DNA of 64,000 bases from Aquisalinus flavus (GCF_022559625.1 NZ_CP042288.1:2366155-2430154), one strand, 5' to 3'; positions 23,794-33,490 are shown, counted from the first letter of the stretch. The notes: generated by a model from the letters alone, not told the origin. Program-made: numbers and translations.

Positions 23794-24729
23794 TCACGAC
23801 GCGTCGGCGAAATCGGCAAAGAACTCTTCCGACGGATCGCTCATCAGCTTCACCGCCTTGAACTGTTTCATGACGCCCAGCGCCGCGGTCGCGACCGGCA
23901 GGTGCCCGTGGCCGCCCCAGGCCGTGAGGCAGAGCTCGTTCAGGCTGACACCCGGCAGCGGAATGACCTGGCCGACTTCCAGGCGCGCGCATTCGGCAAC
24001 GGTCATCGGGCAGCGCTCCAGCACGGCGCGAAGCTGGACGCGCGCAGACATGGCAGCGCTCAGCATATGCGGCGGCCACGGATCTTCCGGATCATCGACG
24101 GATTTCGAGGGCGCGTTGGCGAGCAGTGTCGAGAGCTTCTCGATCGGCTGGAACGGCATCAGGAATGTCAGCGGCGCGGTCTTGTCGAGGCCGATAGTCA
24201 GATCGAAGGTCAGCGCCAGCAGCGGCGATTTCTCATCGTCGATGGAAATGCCGGAAAGCTTGGTCGTGCCATTGCGGTAGGACGCGCCGGTGAAGGGGCT
24301 CGCCTTCTCAAGGCCATCGCAGGACTGCCTGAAGCCATCGAACAGCGCGGTCATGACCGGTTGCAGGAGCAGCACGTCCAGCATACCCGGCTCATGGGTT
24401 TGCGCTTCGTCGCCGGCGAGGCTGTCATCGCCGGTCTTGCGGCCGAGGATGATGGCGCAAAGCGCCCGCGACGCATGGCCGATACAGGCGGCCGGCACCT
24501 GTTTTGACGCCATCAGGAAGACTGCCTGAGCCCCCTCATTGGCCGCGCGATATTCCTCATACGTCACGCGTCTGGAGGAAATCGACTTCACCATGACCGC
24601 GCCGATTTCCTCTTCCTCGAGGCGGCGGCAGACCAGGCGCGCAAAACCATCCCACAGGGGCTGCAACCCCTTGGTCTCGTCTGTGACAGCCGGCCGTGCC
24701 GTCAGTTTCTGGCGCAGGATGGAACCCAT
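23794..24729 (-). CDS. fliM: FliM-like flagellar motor switch protein (divergent)
   Basis: The 311-residue product fits a FliM-type protein by length, context and overall plan. A middle domain (about residues 30-215) is followed by a C-terminal surface-presentation (SpoA) domain, with RAVLERCPMTVAECARLEVG and QVIPLPG. The N-terminal LSQ-EIDALL-type CheY-binding motif of canonical FliM is not visible. The start reads GSILRQKLTARPAVTDETKG instead. It lies between motA and the divergent motB. It could alternatively be a FliM/FliN-like paralogue, with the main switch genes elsewhere. Confidence 0.75.
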   Translation of the reverse strand: MGSILRQKLTARPAVTDETKGLQPLWDGFARLVCRRLEEEEIGAVMVKSISSRRVTYEEYRAANEGAQAVFLMASKQVPAACIGHASRALCAIILGRKTGDDSLAGDEAQTHEPGMLDVLLLQPVMTALFDGFRQSCDGLEKASPFTGASYRNGTTKLSGISIDDEKSPLLALTFDLTIGLDKTAPLTFLMPFQPIEKLSTLLANAPSKSVDDPEDPWPPHMLSAAMSARVQLRAVLERCPMTVAECARLEVGQVIPLPGVSLNELCLTAWGGHGHLPVATAALGVMKQFKAVKLMSDPSEEFFADFADAS

Positions 24730-24797
24730 GACTCCGGCTTGCTCTGATTTGCGTGACTTCTGAAGGTGCGATTGTCGTGATCGACCGGTTTAGGAAT

Positions 24798-24805
24798 GGT
24801 TAACG
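24798..24805. promoter_or_regulatory. CtrA-like half-site in the fliM/motB divergent promoter
   Basis: ATGGTTAA (within AATGGTTAACGGG) lies in the 24730-24885 gap, 69 bases from the fliM start and about 80 from the motB start. A second dyad, GTAAAC-GAGTA-TTTAC, follows near 24833-24847. CtrA assignment is inference from the known Caulobacter motif. Confidence 0.35.
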
Positions 24806-24885
24806 GGAACCCGGAAATGCCGACTATCCGTGTAAACGAGTATTTACGCCAATAGGGTAGTGTTCACCCTGTCATTCAGTTGCGT

Positions 24886-25749
24886 ATGGGTACCGGGGTG
24901 TTGTCAAACCAAGTTCAGCCAATCATCAAGCGAAAGAAGAAGGTGATCGCTGCCGCCCACCATGGTGGCGCGTGGAAGGTCGCCTATGCCGACTTCGTCA
25001 CCGCGATGATGGCGTTCTTCCTGCTGATGTGGCTTCTCAACGCCACGACCGAGGACCAGCGCAAGGGGATCGCAGACTATTTCAACCCGTCGATCCCGAT
25101 CAGCCGGATCTCCGGCGGCGGCGCGGACGCGCTCAACGGCTCCTCCGTCTTCAGCGACAAGGAAATGGCAAAGGACGGCGTCGGCTCCATGGATATCAAG
25201 TATTTCGACGGGAACAGCAAGGTCGACGTCGCCGATCTGGGGCTGGCATATTCCGCCACGGACACTGACGAAGCCGTCAAAACCGAAATTGACGGGATGA
25301 CGGCCAACAGCGTCGAAAGCCTGAAGCAGAAACTTGCCGGCGAGGCTGCGCAGATCTCCGACCACATCATGATGAAAATGACGGCTGAAGGTCTCGTGAT
25401 CGAGCTCGTCGAATCCGATGGAGCGCCGCTGTTTGCCAGCGGTAACGCCATGGCATCGCCGCTTCTGGAAGACTTGCTGGTGCTGGTCGCCGGCTCCTTC
25501 GGAAAGATCGGTAACGACATCAAGCTGGTCGGCCACACCGACGCCAAGCCCTATCGCTCGGGCACCGGCTATTCGAACTGGGAGCTGTCGACGGACCGCG
25601 CCAATGTCTCGCGCCGCCTGTTGATCGATGCCGGTTTCCCGGCAGAACAGATCACCGAGGTGTCGGGCAAGGCCGCGACCGATCCCCTGATCGCCGAGGA
25701 TATCTACGCCGCGCAAAACCGCCGGATTTCCATCACGATCCTGCAGTAG
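24886..25749 (+). CDS. motB: Flagellar motor stator protein MotB
   Basis: Peptidoglycan-anchored stator subunit. From the ATG at 24886 it has 287 residues. A TTG at 24880 and a GTG at 24898 are other possible starts, and none has a strong ribosome site. A basic N-terminus precedes the single membrane helix VAYADFVTAMMAFFLLMWLL, whose Asp (about residue 36) is the proton-carrying site. The C-terminal OmpA-like domain has DIKLVGHTDAKPYRSGTGYS and LSTDRANVSRRLL. It is followed by flgE after 115 bases. Confidence 0.94.
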   Translation: MGTGVLSNQVQPIIKRKKKVIAAAHHGGAWKVAYADFVTAMMAFFLLMWLLNATTEDQRKGIADYFNPSIPISRISGGGADALNGSSVFSDKEMAKDGVGSMDIKYFDGNSKVDVADLGLAYSATDTDEAVKTEIDGMTANSVESLKQKLAGEAAQISDHIMMKMTAEGLVIELVESDGAPLFASGNAMASPLLEDLLVLVAGSFGKIGNDIKLVGHTDAKPYRSGTGYSNWELSTDRANVSRRLLIDAGFPAEQITEVSGKAATDPLIAEDIYAAQNRRISITILQ

Positions 25750-25864
25750 ACAGATCAATGCGCCGGCCATGCAAGCGATATCAACCGATTGAAATCAGTC
25801 CGTTAGCCCTTTGTTAACCACAGTGCACAATTCTTAACGCACCATACAGCGATAGGATTTTGCT

Positions 25865-27166
25865 ATGAGTATATCTTCTTCCCTCAATGCGGGGGTAATG
25901 GGCCTTGCGGCCAATGCCTCGCGCCTTGCCTCCATCTCAGACAACATCGCCAACTCCGCAACGATCGGCTACAAGCAGAGCGAGGTCGATTTCTCAGCCA
26001 TGGTCCTCAACCAGGGCCAGACCGGCTACAGCGCCGGTGGTGTCAGTTCGCGGTCCTACAAGAATGTCGACGCGGAAGGCGCCCTGATCAACACGGGCAA
26101 CTCCACCGACATCGCCGTCGACGGCCGCGGCATGCTGCCGGTGACCGACAGCAATGGCGTCACCGCCTCGGCCTCGGCCCGCACGCTGATGCTGACGCCG
26201 ACCGGCTCCTTCACCCCGAACGACCAGGGCTTCATGTCGACGCTGAGCGGCCTCTACCTGATGGGCTGGCCGGCAGACGCCAGCGGCAACATCCCGTCCG
26301 TCAGCCGTAACTCCGCCGTCGGGCTGCAGCCGGTAAACGTCGCCGCCAACCAGTTCGTCGCCTCACCGACGACCAACATCAATCTCGGCGTCAACCTGCC
26401 GTCCTCAGCAACCGAAGCCGGCGCCGCAGGGTCCCCCTTCGACCTGCCGGTCGAATATTTCAACAGCCTCGGTTCCTCGGAAACGCTGACGCTCAGCTTC
26501 TCGCCGACCGTGCCGGGCGCCGGTGCCAGCAATGCCTGGACCGTTTCCGTCAACGACAGCGCCAATCCCGGTGCCCCGGTTGCCTCCTTCACCATCGACT
26601 TCAACACCGGCCTTACCAATGGCGGTACTGTCGGTACGGTGACCGGTGGTGCCGGCGCGGCCTACGACGCAGCCACTGGCGAGATCACCATCAACGCCGC
26701 ACACGGACCGGTCAGCCTCTATGTCGGTACCGCCGGCAGCCGCGATGGCCTGACCCAGCTCGATGCAGCCTTCTCGCCGACAAGCGTGACCAAGAACGGC
26801 TCGCCGATAAGCGAGCTGCAGTCGATCGAGATCGACGACAAGGGCATGCTGGAAGCCGTCTATGAAAGCGGCCTGCGGCGTACCCTCTACCAGATCCCCG
26901 TCGCCGATGTGCCGAACATGAACGGACTCAAATCACAGGGTGATCAGGCCTACTCCCTGTCCCGCGACTCCGGTGAAGTCTACTTCTGGGATTCCGGTAC
27001 CGGCGCCGTCGGCACCACGCAGGGCTTCACCCTGATGGAATCGACGACCGATATCGCCGCCGAACTGACCGATCTGATCGAGACCCAGCGGGCCTACTCG
27101 ACCAACGCCAAGATCGTGCAGACTGTTGACGAGATGCTGCAGGAAACCACCAACCTGAAACGGTAA
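25865..27166 (+). CDS. flgE: Flagellar hook protein FlgE
   Basis: Hook subunit, 433 residues. The N-terminus has SISDNIANSATIGYKQSEVD, the flagellar rod/hook motif. The centre is Gly/Ser/Thr-rich, and the C-terminal helix is LTDLIETQRAYSTNAKIVQT. The size is in the normal range and clearly larger than FlgF or FlgG, which supports FlgE. The upstream gap holds GTTAACCAC and CTTAACG words near 25815 and 25834. It leads the flgE-flgK-flgL-flgI run. Confidence 0.93.
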   Translation: MSISSSLNAGVMGLAANASRLASISDNIANSATIGYKQSEVDFSAMVLNQGQTGYSAGGVSSRSYKNVDAEGALINTGNSTDIAVDGRGMLPVTDSNGVTASASARTLMLTPTGSFTPNDQGFMSTLSGLYLMGWPADASGNIPSVSRNSAVGLQPVNVAANQFVASPTTNINLGVNLPSSATEAGAAGSPFDLPVEYFNSLGSSETLTLSFSPTVPGAGASNAWTVSVNDSANPGAPVASFTIDFNTGLTNGGTVGTVTGGAGAAYDAATGEITINAAHGPVSLYVGTAGSRDGLTQLDAAFSPTSVTKNGSPISELQSIEIDDKGMLEAVYESGLRRTLYQIPVADVPNMNGLKSQGDQAYSLSRDSGEVYFWDSGTGAVGTTQGFTLMESTTDIAAELTDLIETQRAYSTNAKIVQTVDEMLQETTNLKR

Positions 27167-27221
27167 CCGGTTCCTGACCTAGGCTGACGGATCACATCGA
27201 TCCACATCGACAGGCGATACA

Positions 27222-28673
27222 ATGAGTATTTCACGTGCCTTATCGAACGCGACATCCGGGCTCTCAGCGACTGCGCTGAGGGCCTCGATCGCGTCGAACA
27301 ACGTGGCCAATGCGAACAATCCCGGCTATGCACGCCGGGATTTGTCCGTTGCCGAGCGTGCCTATGGCGGCGTGATTGCCTCTGGCGTCAACCGCGCCCA
27401 GGACCTTGTCCTGACCGCCGACCGGCGTATTGCCGAGGCCTCCTACACCCGCGCTGATGTCACGGCGAACAGCCGCATCCAGTTCAGCCAGGCCCTTGGC
27501 GATCCGGAGACAGGCTACGGACTTTTTTCCGTCTTCCGGAATTTCGAATCAACCCTGACCGACCTGTCAGTGACCCCGGAGTCTGCAGCGCTGCAAAATG
27601 CGCTCCTCCTGGCGGGGAATGACCTGAGCGCAGAATTCAACAATCTCAGCGAGATGATCACGCAGGAGCGCGTCGCCGCCGACGAGGCGATCGCTGCCGG
27701 CGTCGAGACGGTCAACACAGCCCTCGCCGATATCCGCAATATCAACAAGAGCCTGATGAGCGCCGATCCCGGAAGCGAGGCCGCTGCCACCTTGCAGGAC
27801 CAGCGCGAGAGTTTGATCGACGAGGTTTCACGACTTATCCCCGTCAAGGTCATCCGCAACGATAATGACCAGGTTCACCTGATGACGCGCGAAGGCGTCT
27901 ATCTGTTGTCGGAGAAAGTGCACGAGGTCGAGTTCACCCGGTCCCATATGATCACGGCCAGCGATTCCTATCCCGCGTCCGGGCTTTCGGGGCTCAGCGT
28001 GAACGGTGTCGACATCACACCCGGCGGCACGAGCCAGATGGCCGTTCAGTCCGGGGCGATGGCGGGCTATTTCGATATTCGCGACCGCATCGCGCCGGAA
28101 TTCCAGGCCCAGATAGATGCTCTCGCCGCCGACCTCGTCAGCCGGTTCGAAAGTGCCGGGCTCGACCCGACACTGACACCCGGTGATGCCGGTCTGTTTA
28201 CGGATGATGGCGCTGCACTGAACCCGGCAGACACGGCCGGGCTTGCCGGGCGCCTGTCGATCAATGCCGCCGTTGACCCGGCTCTTGGCGGCCAGCTCTG
28301 GCGCCTGCGCGATGGCATCAATGCCGCCGCTGCAGGCCCGACAGGGAATGGCGCGATCTTCAATAACATGATCGACGCGCTGACGACCAAGACTGCATCG
28401 CTTGGCACCGCCGGCCTGCCGGGAAATTTTTCGATGGCAGAGTCCATCGCCGAAGTGAACGGCGCCGTCGGCGAGGCCCGCACCCGGTCAGAGGCAACAA
28501 CCGCCTCGGCCATGGCCCGTGCAGACATCCTGGCACAGGCGGAACTGAAGGTCGGCGCCGTCGATACCGACCAGGAAATGCAGGCTTTGCTGCTGATCGA
28601 ACAGGCCTATGCCGCCAATGCGCGCGTCATCCAGGCGGTCAACGACATGATGCGCAGCCTGATGGAGATATAA
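27222..28673 (+). CDS. flgK: Hook-filament junction protein FlgK
   Basis: First hook-filament junction protein, 483 residues. It has an N-terminal ASNNVANANNPGYARRDLSV motif, a long helical region and a variable middle. The C-terminal helix is ALLLIEQAYAANARVIQAVN. Its stop is one base before the flgL ATG. The FlgN-like chaperone encoded at 13729-14115 is its likely export partner. Confidence 0.94.
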   Translation: MSISRALSNATSGLSATALRASIASNNVANANNPGYARRDLSVAERAYGGVIASGVNRAQDLVLTADRRIAEASYTRADVTANSRIQFSQALGDPETGYGLFSVFRNFESTLTDLSVTPESAALQNALLLAGNDLSAEFNNLSEMITQERVAADEAIAAGVETVNTALADIRNINKSLMSADPGSEAAATLQDQRESLIDEVSRLIPVKVIRNDNDQVHLMTREGVYLLSEKVHEVEFTRSHMITASDSYPASGLSGLSVNGVDITPGGTSQMAVQSGAMAGYFDIRDRIAPEFQAQIDALAADLVSRFESAGLDPTLTPGDAGLFTDDGAALNPADTAGLAGRLSINAAVDPALGGQLWRLRDGINAAAAGPTGNGAIFNNMIDALTTKTASLGTAGLPGNFSMAESIAEVNGAVGEARTRSEATTASAMARADILAQAELKVGAVDTDQEMQALLLIEQAYAANARVIQAVNDMMRSLMEI

Positions 28674-28674
28674 G

Positions 28675-29682
28675 ATGATCAAGGGCGTGCCGAACCTGTT
28701 GACCTACACGCGCATGAACCAGGCGACGACGGAGATGCGGGCGCGCATGCGCGATGCCTCCCTCGAAGCCGTGACCGGCAGGCATGCCGATATTCCCGCC
28801 GCGACCGGCGCGAAGATCGGCGAAGCCAATCTGATCAAGAAGGGCCTGCAGGATATCGACAGCCGCATCGGGCTCTATGGCCTCGTCTCGGCCCGGGTCG
28901 AGACGATGGTCACCTCGCTCGGCAATATCCGCAACGCCTTCGACGATATCGGCGCGCGCGCCCTGACGACGGTCGATTCCGGCGACTCCACCGGCATGCG
29001 GACGATTGCGACCGAAGCCGAAGTAGCGCTGGAAAGCGTCTTCTCGATGCTGAATGTCAGCCAGGGCAACCGCACGCTGTTTTCCGGCGATGCGGCGCAG
29101 ACGGCACCACTCGGGCCGGCGCAGGACCTGCTGGCCGACGTCGAATCGATCATGACCTCGTCCAGCGACCCGGTTGTGGTCAATGCCGCACTGGATTTCT
29201 ACTTCAATGATCCCGCGGGCGGGTTCCAGACCACGATCTACAAGGGCGGCGAGAACAATGCCTCCAGCCTCGTGCTCGGCAATGGTACCCGCGTGGATTA
29301 TACAGTGAAGGCGGACGATCAGGCGATCAAGGACACGATCCGCGGCCTTGCCGTGCTGGCCACGAACCGCTCGCTGCCAATGACACAGCCGGGTGCTGAT
29401 TATCGCGCCGTCGTCACCGCCGGGGTCGATAGCCTGGAAGTCGGCCGCGCCGGTATTCTCGACATGGAAGCGAAGCTGGGCGTCACGCTGGGCGCCATCG
29501 AGAAGGGCATCGACAATGATGGCCATGAGCGCATCGTGCTCAGCGCCGTTTACCAGACCCTTGTCGGCCGTGACCAGTATGAAGCCGCAACCGAACTGAA
29601 ACAGCTGGAGACGCAGCTGGAGACGAGCTATCTGCTCACCTCCCGTCTCTCGGCCCTGAACCTGACCAACTTTATTCGCTAG
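28675..29682 (+). CDS. flgL: Hook-filament junction protein FlgL
   Basis: Second junction protein, a flagellin homologue of 335 residues. It starts with VPNLLTYTRMNQATTEMRAR and has the diagnostic SVFSMLNVSQGNRTLFSGDA in the middle. A flagellin-type C-terminal helix ends LTSRLSALNLTNFIR. It is directly downstream of flgK and 29 bases before flgI. Confidence 0.92.
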   Translation: MIKGVPNLLTYTRMNQATTEMRARMRDASLEAVTGRHADIPAATGAKIGEANLIKKGLQDIDSRIGLYGLVSARVETMVTSLGNIRNAFDDIGARALTTVDSGDSTGMRTIATEAEVALESVFSMLNVSQGNRTLFSGDAAQTAPLGPAQDLLADVESIMTSSSDPVVVNAALDFYFNDPAGGFQTTIYKGGENNASSLVLGNGTRVDYTVKADDQAIKDTIRGLAVLATNRSLPMTQPGADYRAVVTAGVDSLEVGRAGILDMEAKLGVTLGAIEKGIDNDGHERIVLSAVYQTLVGRDQYEAATELKQLETQLETSYLLTSRLSALNLTNFIR

Positions 29683-29711
29683 CCAACTATATCCAACAGG
29701 CGAAGCAGCAT

Positions 29712-30836
29712 ATGAGCACCACCATGATGAAAAGAACAGCAGCCGCCTTCGCCCTGGCAATTGGCTCGTGTCTCGCCGCCCTGTCGCCCGCTAGCGCCGA
29801 TGTGCGGCTGAAGGATCTCGTCGACGTGGAAGGCGTGCGCGGCAACGATCTTGTCGGCTATGGCCTCGTCATCGGCCTCAACGGCACGGGCGACACGCTG
29901 CGCAACTCTCCCTATACGGAGGAGGCTCTCGCCAACATCCTCGAACGGCTCGGCGTCAATGTTCAGGGCGAGGATTTCCGGCCCAACAACGTCGCTGCAG
30001 TGCTCGTCACTGCCGAGCTGCCGCCCTTCTCCCGCCGCGGCTCGCGCATCGATGTCACGGTCTCCTCCATCGGCGATGCCAAGTCCCTGTCAGGCGGCAC
30101 GCTGGTCATGACGCCGCTCAATGCAGCGGATAACCAGATCTATGCCGTCGCCCAGGGCTCTGTCCTCGTCTCCGGTTTCAAGGCCGAAGGCGATGCCCAG
30201 TCCGTTGTCGAGGGCGTGCCCACCGCGGGCACGATCCCGGGCGGTGCCTTTGTCGAGAAGGAAATAGATTTCACTTTCGCCCAGATGCCGCGCGTGCGTC
30301 TTGCCCTGCGCGATCCGGACTTCACCACGGCAGAGCGGGTCGAAACCGCGATCAACCAGTCGACCGGCACGCCCATCGCGCGGATGATGGATGCCGGCAC
30401 GGTCGAGCTGTCGCTTGCCGATGGCATCGACCCGGCCCGCCTGATGAGTCGTATCGAGAACATCACCCTGCAACCGGCGCAGAAGGCGCGGGTCGTCATC
30501 GACCAGCGCTCCGGCACGATCGTTCTGGGCGCGGATGTTACCGTTTCGACCGTCGCCGTCAGCCAGGGTAATCTGTCGATCCGCATCACCGAGACGCCCG
30601 TGGTCTCCCAGCCGAACCCGTTCTCGCGCAATGGCGAAACCATCGTCGTGCCGCGCACCACGGTCGATGTGTTCGAGACCGGCCCCGGCAATATCGCGAC
30701 GGTCCAGCAGAACGTGACCCTGTCCGACCTCGTCTCCGGCCTCAACGCCCTCGGCGTCTCGCCGCGCGAGATGATCGACATCCTGAAAACGATGAAAACC
30801 GCTGGCGCCCTTCACGCGGAACTGGTGCTGCAGTAG
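29712..30836 (+). CDS. flgI: Flagellar P-ring protein FlgI
   Basis: Periplasmic P-ring subunit, 374 residues. It has a signal peptide (LAALSPASA then DVRLKDLVDV) and the strongly conserved VRGNDLVGYGLVIGLNGTGD. Further family stretches are FSRRGSRIDVTVSSIGDAKS and the C-terminal LNALGVSPREMIDILKTMK. It is the last flagellar gene of the cluster and converges on the ROK kinase gene, with eight bases between them. Confidence 0.97.
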   Translation: MSTTMMKRTAAAFALAIGSCLAALSPASADVRLKDLVDVEGVRGNDLVGYGLVIGLNGTGDTLRNSPYTEEALANILERLGVNVQGEDFRPNNVAAVLVTAELPPFSRRGSRIDVTVSSIGDAKSLSGGTLVMTPLNAADNQIYAVAQGSVLVSGFKAEGDAQSVVEGVPTAGTIPGGAFVEKEIDFTFAQMPRVRLALRDPDFTTAERVETAINQSTGTPIARMMDAGTVELSLADGIDPARLMSRIENITLQPAQKARVVIDQRSGTIVLGADVTVSTVAVSQGNLSIRITETPVVSQPNPFSRNGETIVVPRTTVDVFETGPGNIATVQQNVTLSDLVSGLNALGVSPREMIDILKTMKTAGALHAELVLQ

Positions 30837-30844
30837 GCGCCTTG

Positions 30845-31753
30845 TCAGGCGAGATCCGCTGCCTGTCGGGCAAGCGCCAATGCCCCGGCAATGCCGGAAA
30901 TATCCGGCAGGCCGGGCGGCACGATATAGGCGGTCATATCCCCGGCTGAAGGGCCATCGGCATAGGCATTCAGCAGCTCCGCTGTCTTCATTCGAACACG
31001 GTCGATCAGCCCTGGCGTCTTCATCACCCCGCCGCCAAAGGTGATCTTTTCCGGCATATGCGTCAGCGTAATCACCAATGCGAGATGAGCGAGATAGAAG
31101 GCCTCGATCTCATGGGCTTCATGGTCCGGGGGCAAGTCGGACAAGGACCGGCCCCACCGCGCCATGATCGCCGGGCCGCTGGCGAGCCCCTCGAGGCAGG
31201 CCCCATGATAGGGGCACTGCCCTGCAAATGCGTCAGCGCCGTTTCTGGGCGGATAGATATGCCCGAATTCGTAGTGAGACGTGCCCTGAAGGACCCTTCC
31301 CTCCGCGACCAGCCCGGCCCCGATGCCGGTGCCGACCGTGACATAGGCAAGCGACCGCGCGCCCTGCCTGGCGCCTCCCGGCAATTGGGCAAGATATTCG
31401 CCGAGCGCTGCGCCGCTGACATCGGAACTGATCGCGACAGGCACGCCATAGCCGGAAAACGCCGTCAGATAGTTCGCCCCCGGCCAGCCGGGCTTTGGCG
31501 TCCGTCCGACGACACCATACTGCTCTGACGCGGCGTCGACATTCACCGGCCCGAAAGCGGCAATGCCGATACCCGCCAACCGGCCGTGCTGTCCGATCGC
31601 GTGATCGAAAAAGGCGCGGCAGGCGGCGAAGGTCTGCTCGGGCCCCGTCGTCGGTATGGTGACCCGATGGCGGATATCGTCCGGCCCATATCCCACCGCG
31701 CAAACGAATTTCGTGCCGCCAGCCTCGATGCCGCCAAACAGCCTGCCGCTCAT
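30845..31753 (-). CDS. ROK family sugar kinase, probable fructokinase
   Basis: ATP-dependent hexose kinase of the ROK family, 302 residues. The phosphate-binding start is FGGIEAGGTKFVCAVG. The catalytic and zinc-binding region has HYEFGHIYPPR and GQCPYHGACLEGLASGPAI, the His/Cys zinc pattern of ROK proteins. The GGIEAGGTK start is typical of fructokinase members acting on fructose or mannose, so that substrate is likely but not proven. It lies next to a secreted glycoside hydrolase on the same strand, separated by 138 bases. Confidence 0.88.
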   Translation of the reverse strand: MSGRLFGGIEAGGTKFVCAVGYGPDDIRHRVTIPTTGPEQTFAACRAFFDHAIGQHGRLAGIGIAAFGPVNVDAASEQYGVVGRTPKPGWPGANYLTAFSGYGVPVAISSDVSGAALGEYLAQLPGGARQGARSLAYVTVGTGIGAGLVAEGRVLQGTSHYEFGHIYPPRNGADAFAGQCPYHGACLEGLASGPAIMARWGRSLSDLPPDHEAHEIEAFYLAHLALVITLTHMPEKITFGGGVMKTPGLIDRVRMKTAELLNAYADGPSAGDMTAYIVPPGLPDISGIAGALALARQAADLA

Positions 31754-31891
31754 GCTAATGCCTCCAGTCCGGATTCAGCGATAAACCAGGGCGACGGGAT
31801 GAACCACTGCGGCGTAATCACAGGATATCGGCATCGCCTCGTTTTTGTCTCTCGGAAACCGTAGCCGATCAAGGATGCACCCGGACGTTTT

Positions 31892-33319
31892 TTACTCAAG
31901 AACGGGGATGGCGTCACGCTCGGCAAGCAGCATTGGACTGTCATACATCGGCAGGTGAAAAACGACTGCGGCATCTTCCCGCCGCCACGACTGTTCAGGC
32001 ACGCCGTAGACGATGCCTGTGCGCAGATCGACGAGAACAGGCGTGTCGAACGCAACCCCTTCGAGACGGAGATCCGCGTAGGTGACGCCGGTGGTATCGT
32101 CGGGCGGGGCGTCAAAGAACCAGTATGCGATCACGCTGGCCTTGCCGTCCTGGCCGTACGCATCGACATTGAGGGATCGCAGCGACGTCGACTTGTATGA
32201 CGGCAGGGCTACAGGCTTGAGCCGGTCATCAAAAACCGAGAAAACCGACTGTGCTGCGCGATAGGCGGGCTTGCGATAGGCGATCGACTTGTCGGCGTTG
32301 GTAGCCAGCAGGCCCTTGTAGTTCATCTCAACCTTTTGCCACTGATAATGCAGGTCGGCCATCGTGAAGAGATTGAAAGGAACGCTCTTGGCATGATGGG
32401 CAAGCATCCGCCGCAAATTCCACTTCGCCTGGATCGTTTCGGTCATATGCCTGCCCTGAAGCGCGAAGTAGTCCTGGTATCCGGACGTAGCGCCGGTTTC
32501 GCCCTGACGGACATCGAAATCGCCGCCGACCTCGGCTATGTGCCGTCGCAGCTGGTCCACGATTTCAGTCGAGTCAGGATTGTCGGGATAGCTGTGAAAC
32601 GTGACGGCATCGATCAGGTGAAGTTGCTCGCGCGCGGCCACTTCGTCGAAAAAAGCCCGGGCATAATCAACATCATCGGCCAGCGCGAGGGCATAGACCC
32701 CGGCATCCGGTTGTACCCGGCGCACGATCCGGGCCGTGCGGATGAAGAGGGCCGCGTAATCGGCTGCGCCGGCGGTATCTGTGTGATTGAGATCGGGTTC
32801 ATTCCAGACTTCCCACTGGTCGACACGGTCGCCATAGCGATCAACGATCGCCTCGACCCACCGGTCCCAGGCTGCCAGCGCATCCGGTGACGTCGGAAGC
32901 CCGCCCCCGAGCCCGTAATCGCCGCCGCCGGGATAGGCAGGATTGCCGTAGCTGAGCTGTATCCATGGTTTGACGCCCAGGGCGCTTGCACCATCGACAA
33001 TATCATCCAGCCACTGCCATTCATAGACACCCTGACTGGTCTCGGTTTTCGCCCACCCGCCCTGCAAGCGGATTCCCTTGGCCCCGAGCGGGCCAAGATG
33101 GTCGGCATAGTTTGCAAATACCGCGTAGTCGCGATCCAGTGTCTCGCCACCGATCGACCATGAAGAGGACTCGATCTCGTTCGCCGCCAGCGCACGGACC
33201 TGGCCTATTGCCTCGAGATCGACACCAATCGTGGGCCGTATCTCCTGGGCCATGGCCGGGGCACAAAGAAACCAGAATGCCGTGAGGATGCTCAGGCCGG
33301 GGAAGAAAAAAGGGCGCAT
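31892..33319 (-). CDS. Secreted clan GH-A glycoside hydrolase (GH39-like)
   Basis: A 475-residue exported enzyme. The ATG at 33319 gives a clean signal peptide (FWFLCAPAMAQ); longer frames to 33379 add non-signal sequence. The TIM-barrel part has GVKPWIQLSYGNPAYPGG and the acid/base motif WEVWNEPDLN. A likely nucleophile is the Glu in RQGETGATSG about 110 residues later. A small beta-rich C-terminal domain follows. The pattern fits family 39 and relatives (beta-xylosidase or similar), but the substrate cannot be read off. It is 138 bases from the ROK kinase and may supply its sugar. Confidence 0.75.
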   Translation of the reverse strand: MRPFFFPGLSILTAFWFLCAPAMAQEIRPTIGVDLEAIGQVRALAANEIESSSWSIGGETLDRDYAVFANYADHLGPLGAKGIRLQGGWAKTETSQGVYEWQWLDDIVDGASALGVKPWIQLSYGNPAYPGGGDYGLGGGLPTSPDALAAWDRWVEAIVDRYGDRVDQWEVWNEPDLNHTDTAGAADYAALFIRTARIVRRVQPDAGVYALALADDVDYARAFFDEVAAREQLHLIDAVTFHSYPDNPDSTEIVDQLRRHIAEVGGDFDVRQGETGATSGYQDYFALQGRHMTETIQAKWNLRRMLAHHAKSVPFNLFTMADLHYQWQKVEMNYKGLLATNADKSIAYRKPAYRAAQSVFSVFDDRLKPVALPSYKSTSLRSLNVDAYGQDGKASVIAYWFFDAPPDDTTGVTYADLRLEGVAFDTPVLVDLRTGIVYGVPEQSWRREDAAVVFHLPMYDSPMLLAERDAIPVLE

Positions 33320-33442
33320 TCCAGATGAATGCCACGCCTTCGGATGCCGGTCAACGAATGGCCTCATCCAATGAAGCACGGCAGGCTGCGTCGGGATGGT
33401 CGCGGGAACGGCACCAACAGCAATTCTCCCCCAACAAGAATT

Positions 33443-33456
33443 TTGACTTAAGTCAT
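33443..33456 (+). promoter_or_regulatory. FNR box upstream of hemN
   Basis: TTGAC-TTAA-GTCAT is a near-ideal FNR/FixK-type dyad (consensus TTGAT-N4-ATCAA). It is centred about 41 bases upstream of the hemN ATG. An FNR-family regulator gene lies right after hemN. Oxygen-dependent control of hemN is inferred. Confidence 0.75.
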
Positions 33457-33490
33457 CCGCCCCGGCATTGCATCGGGCAATGCTCGCCGC

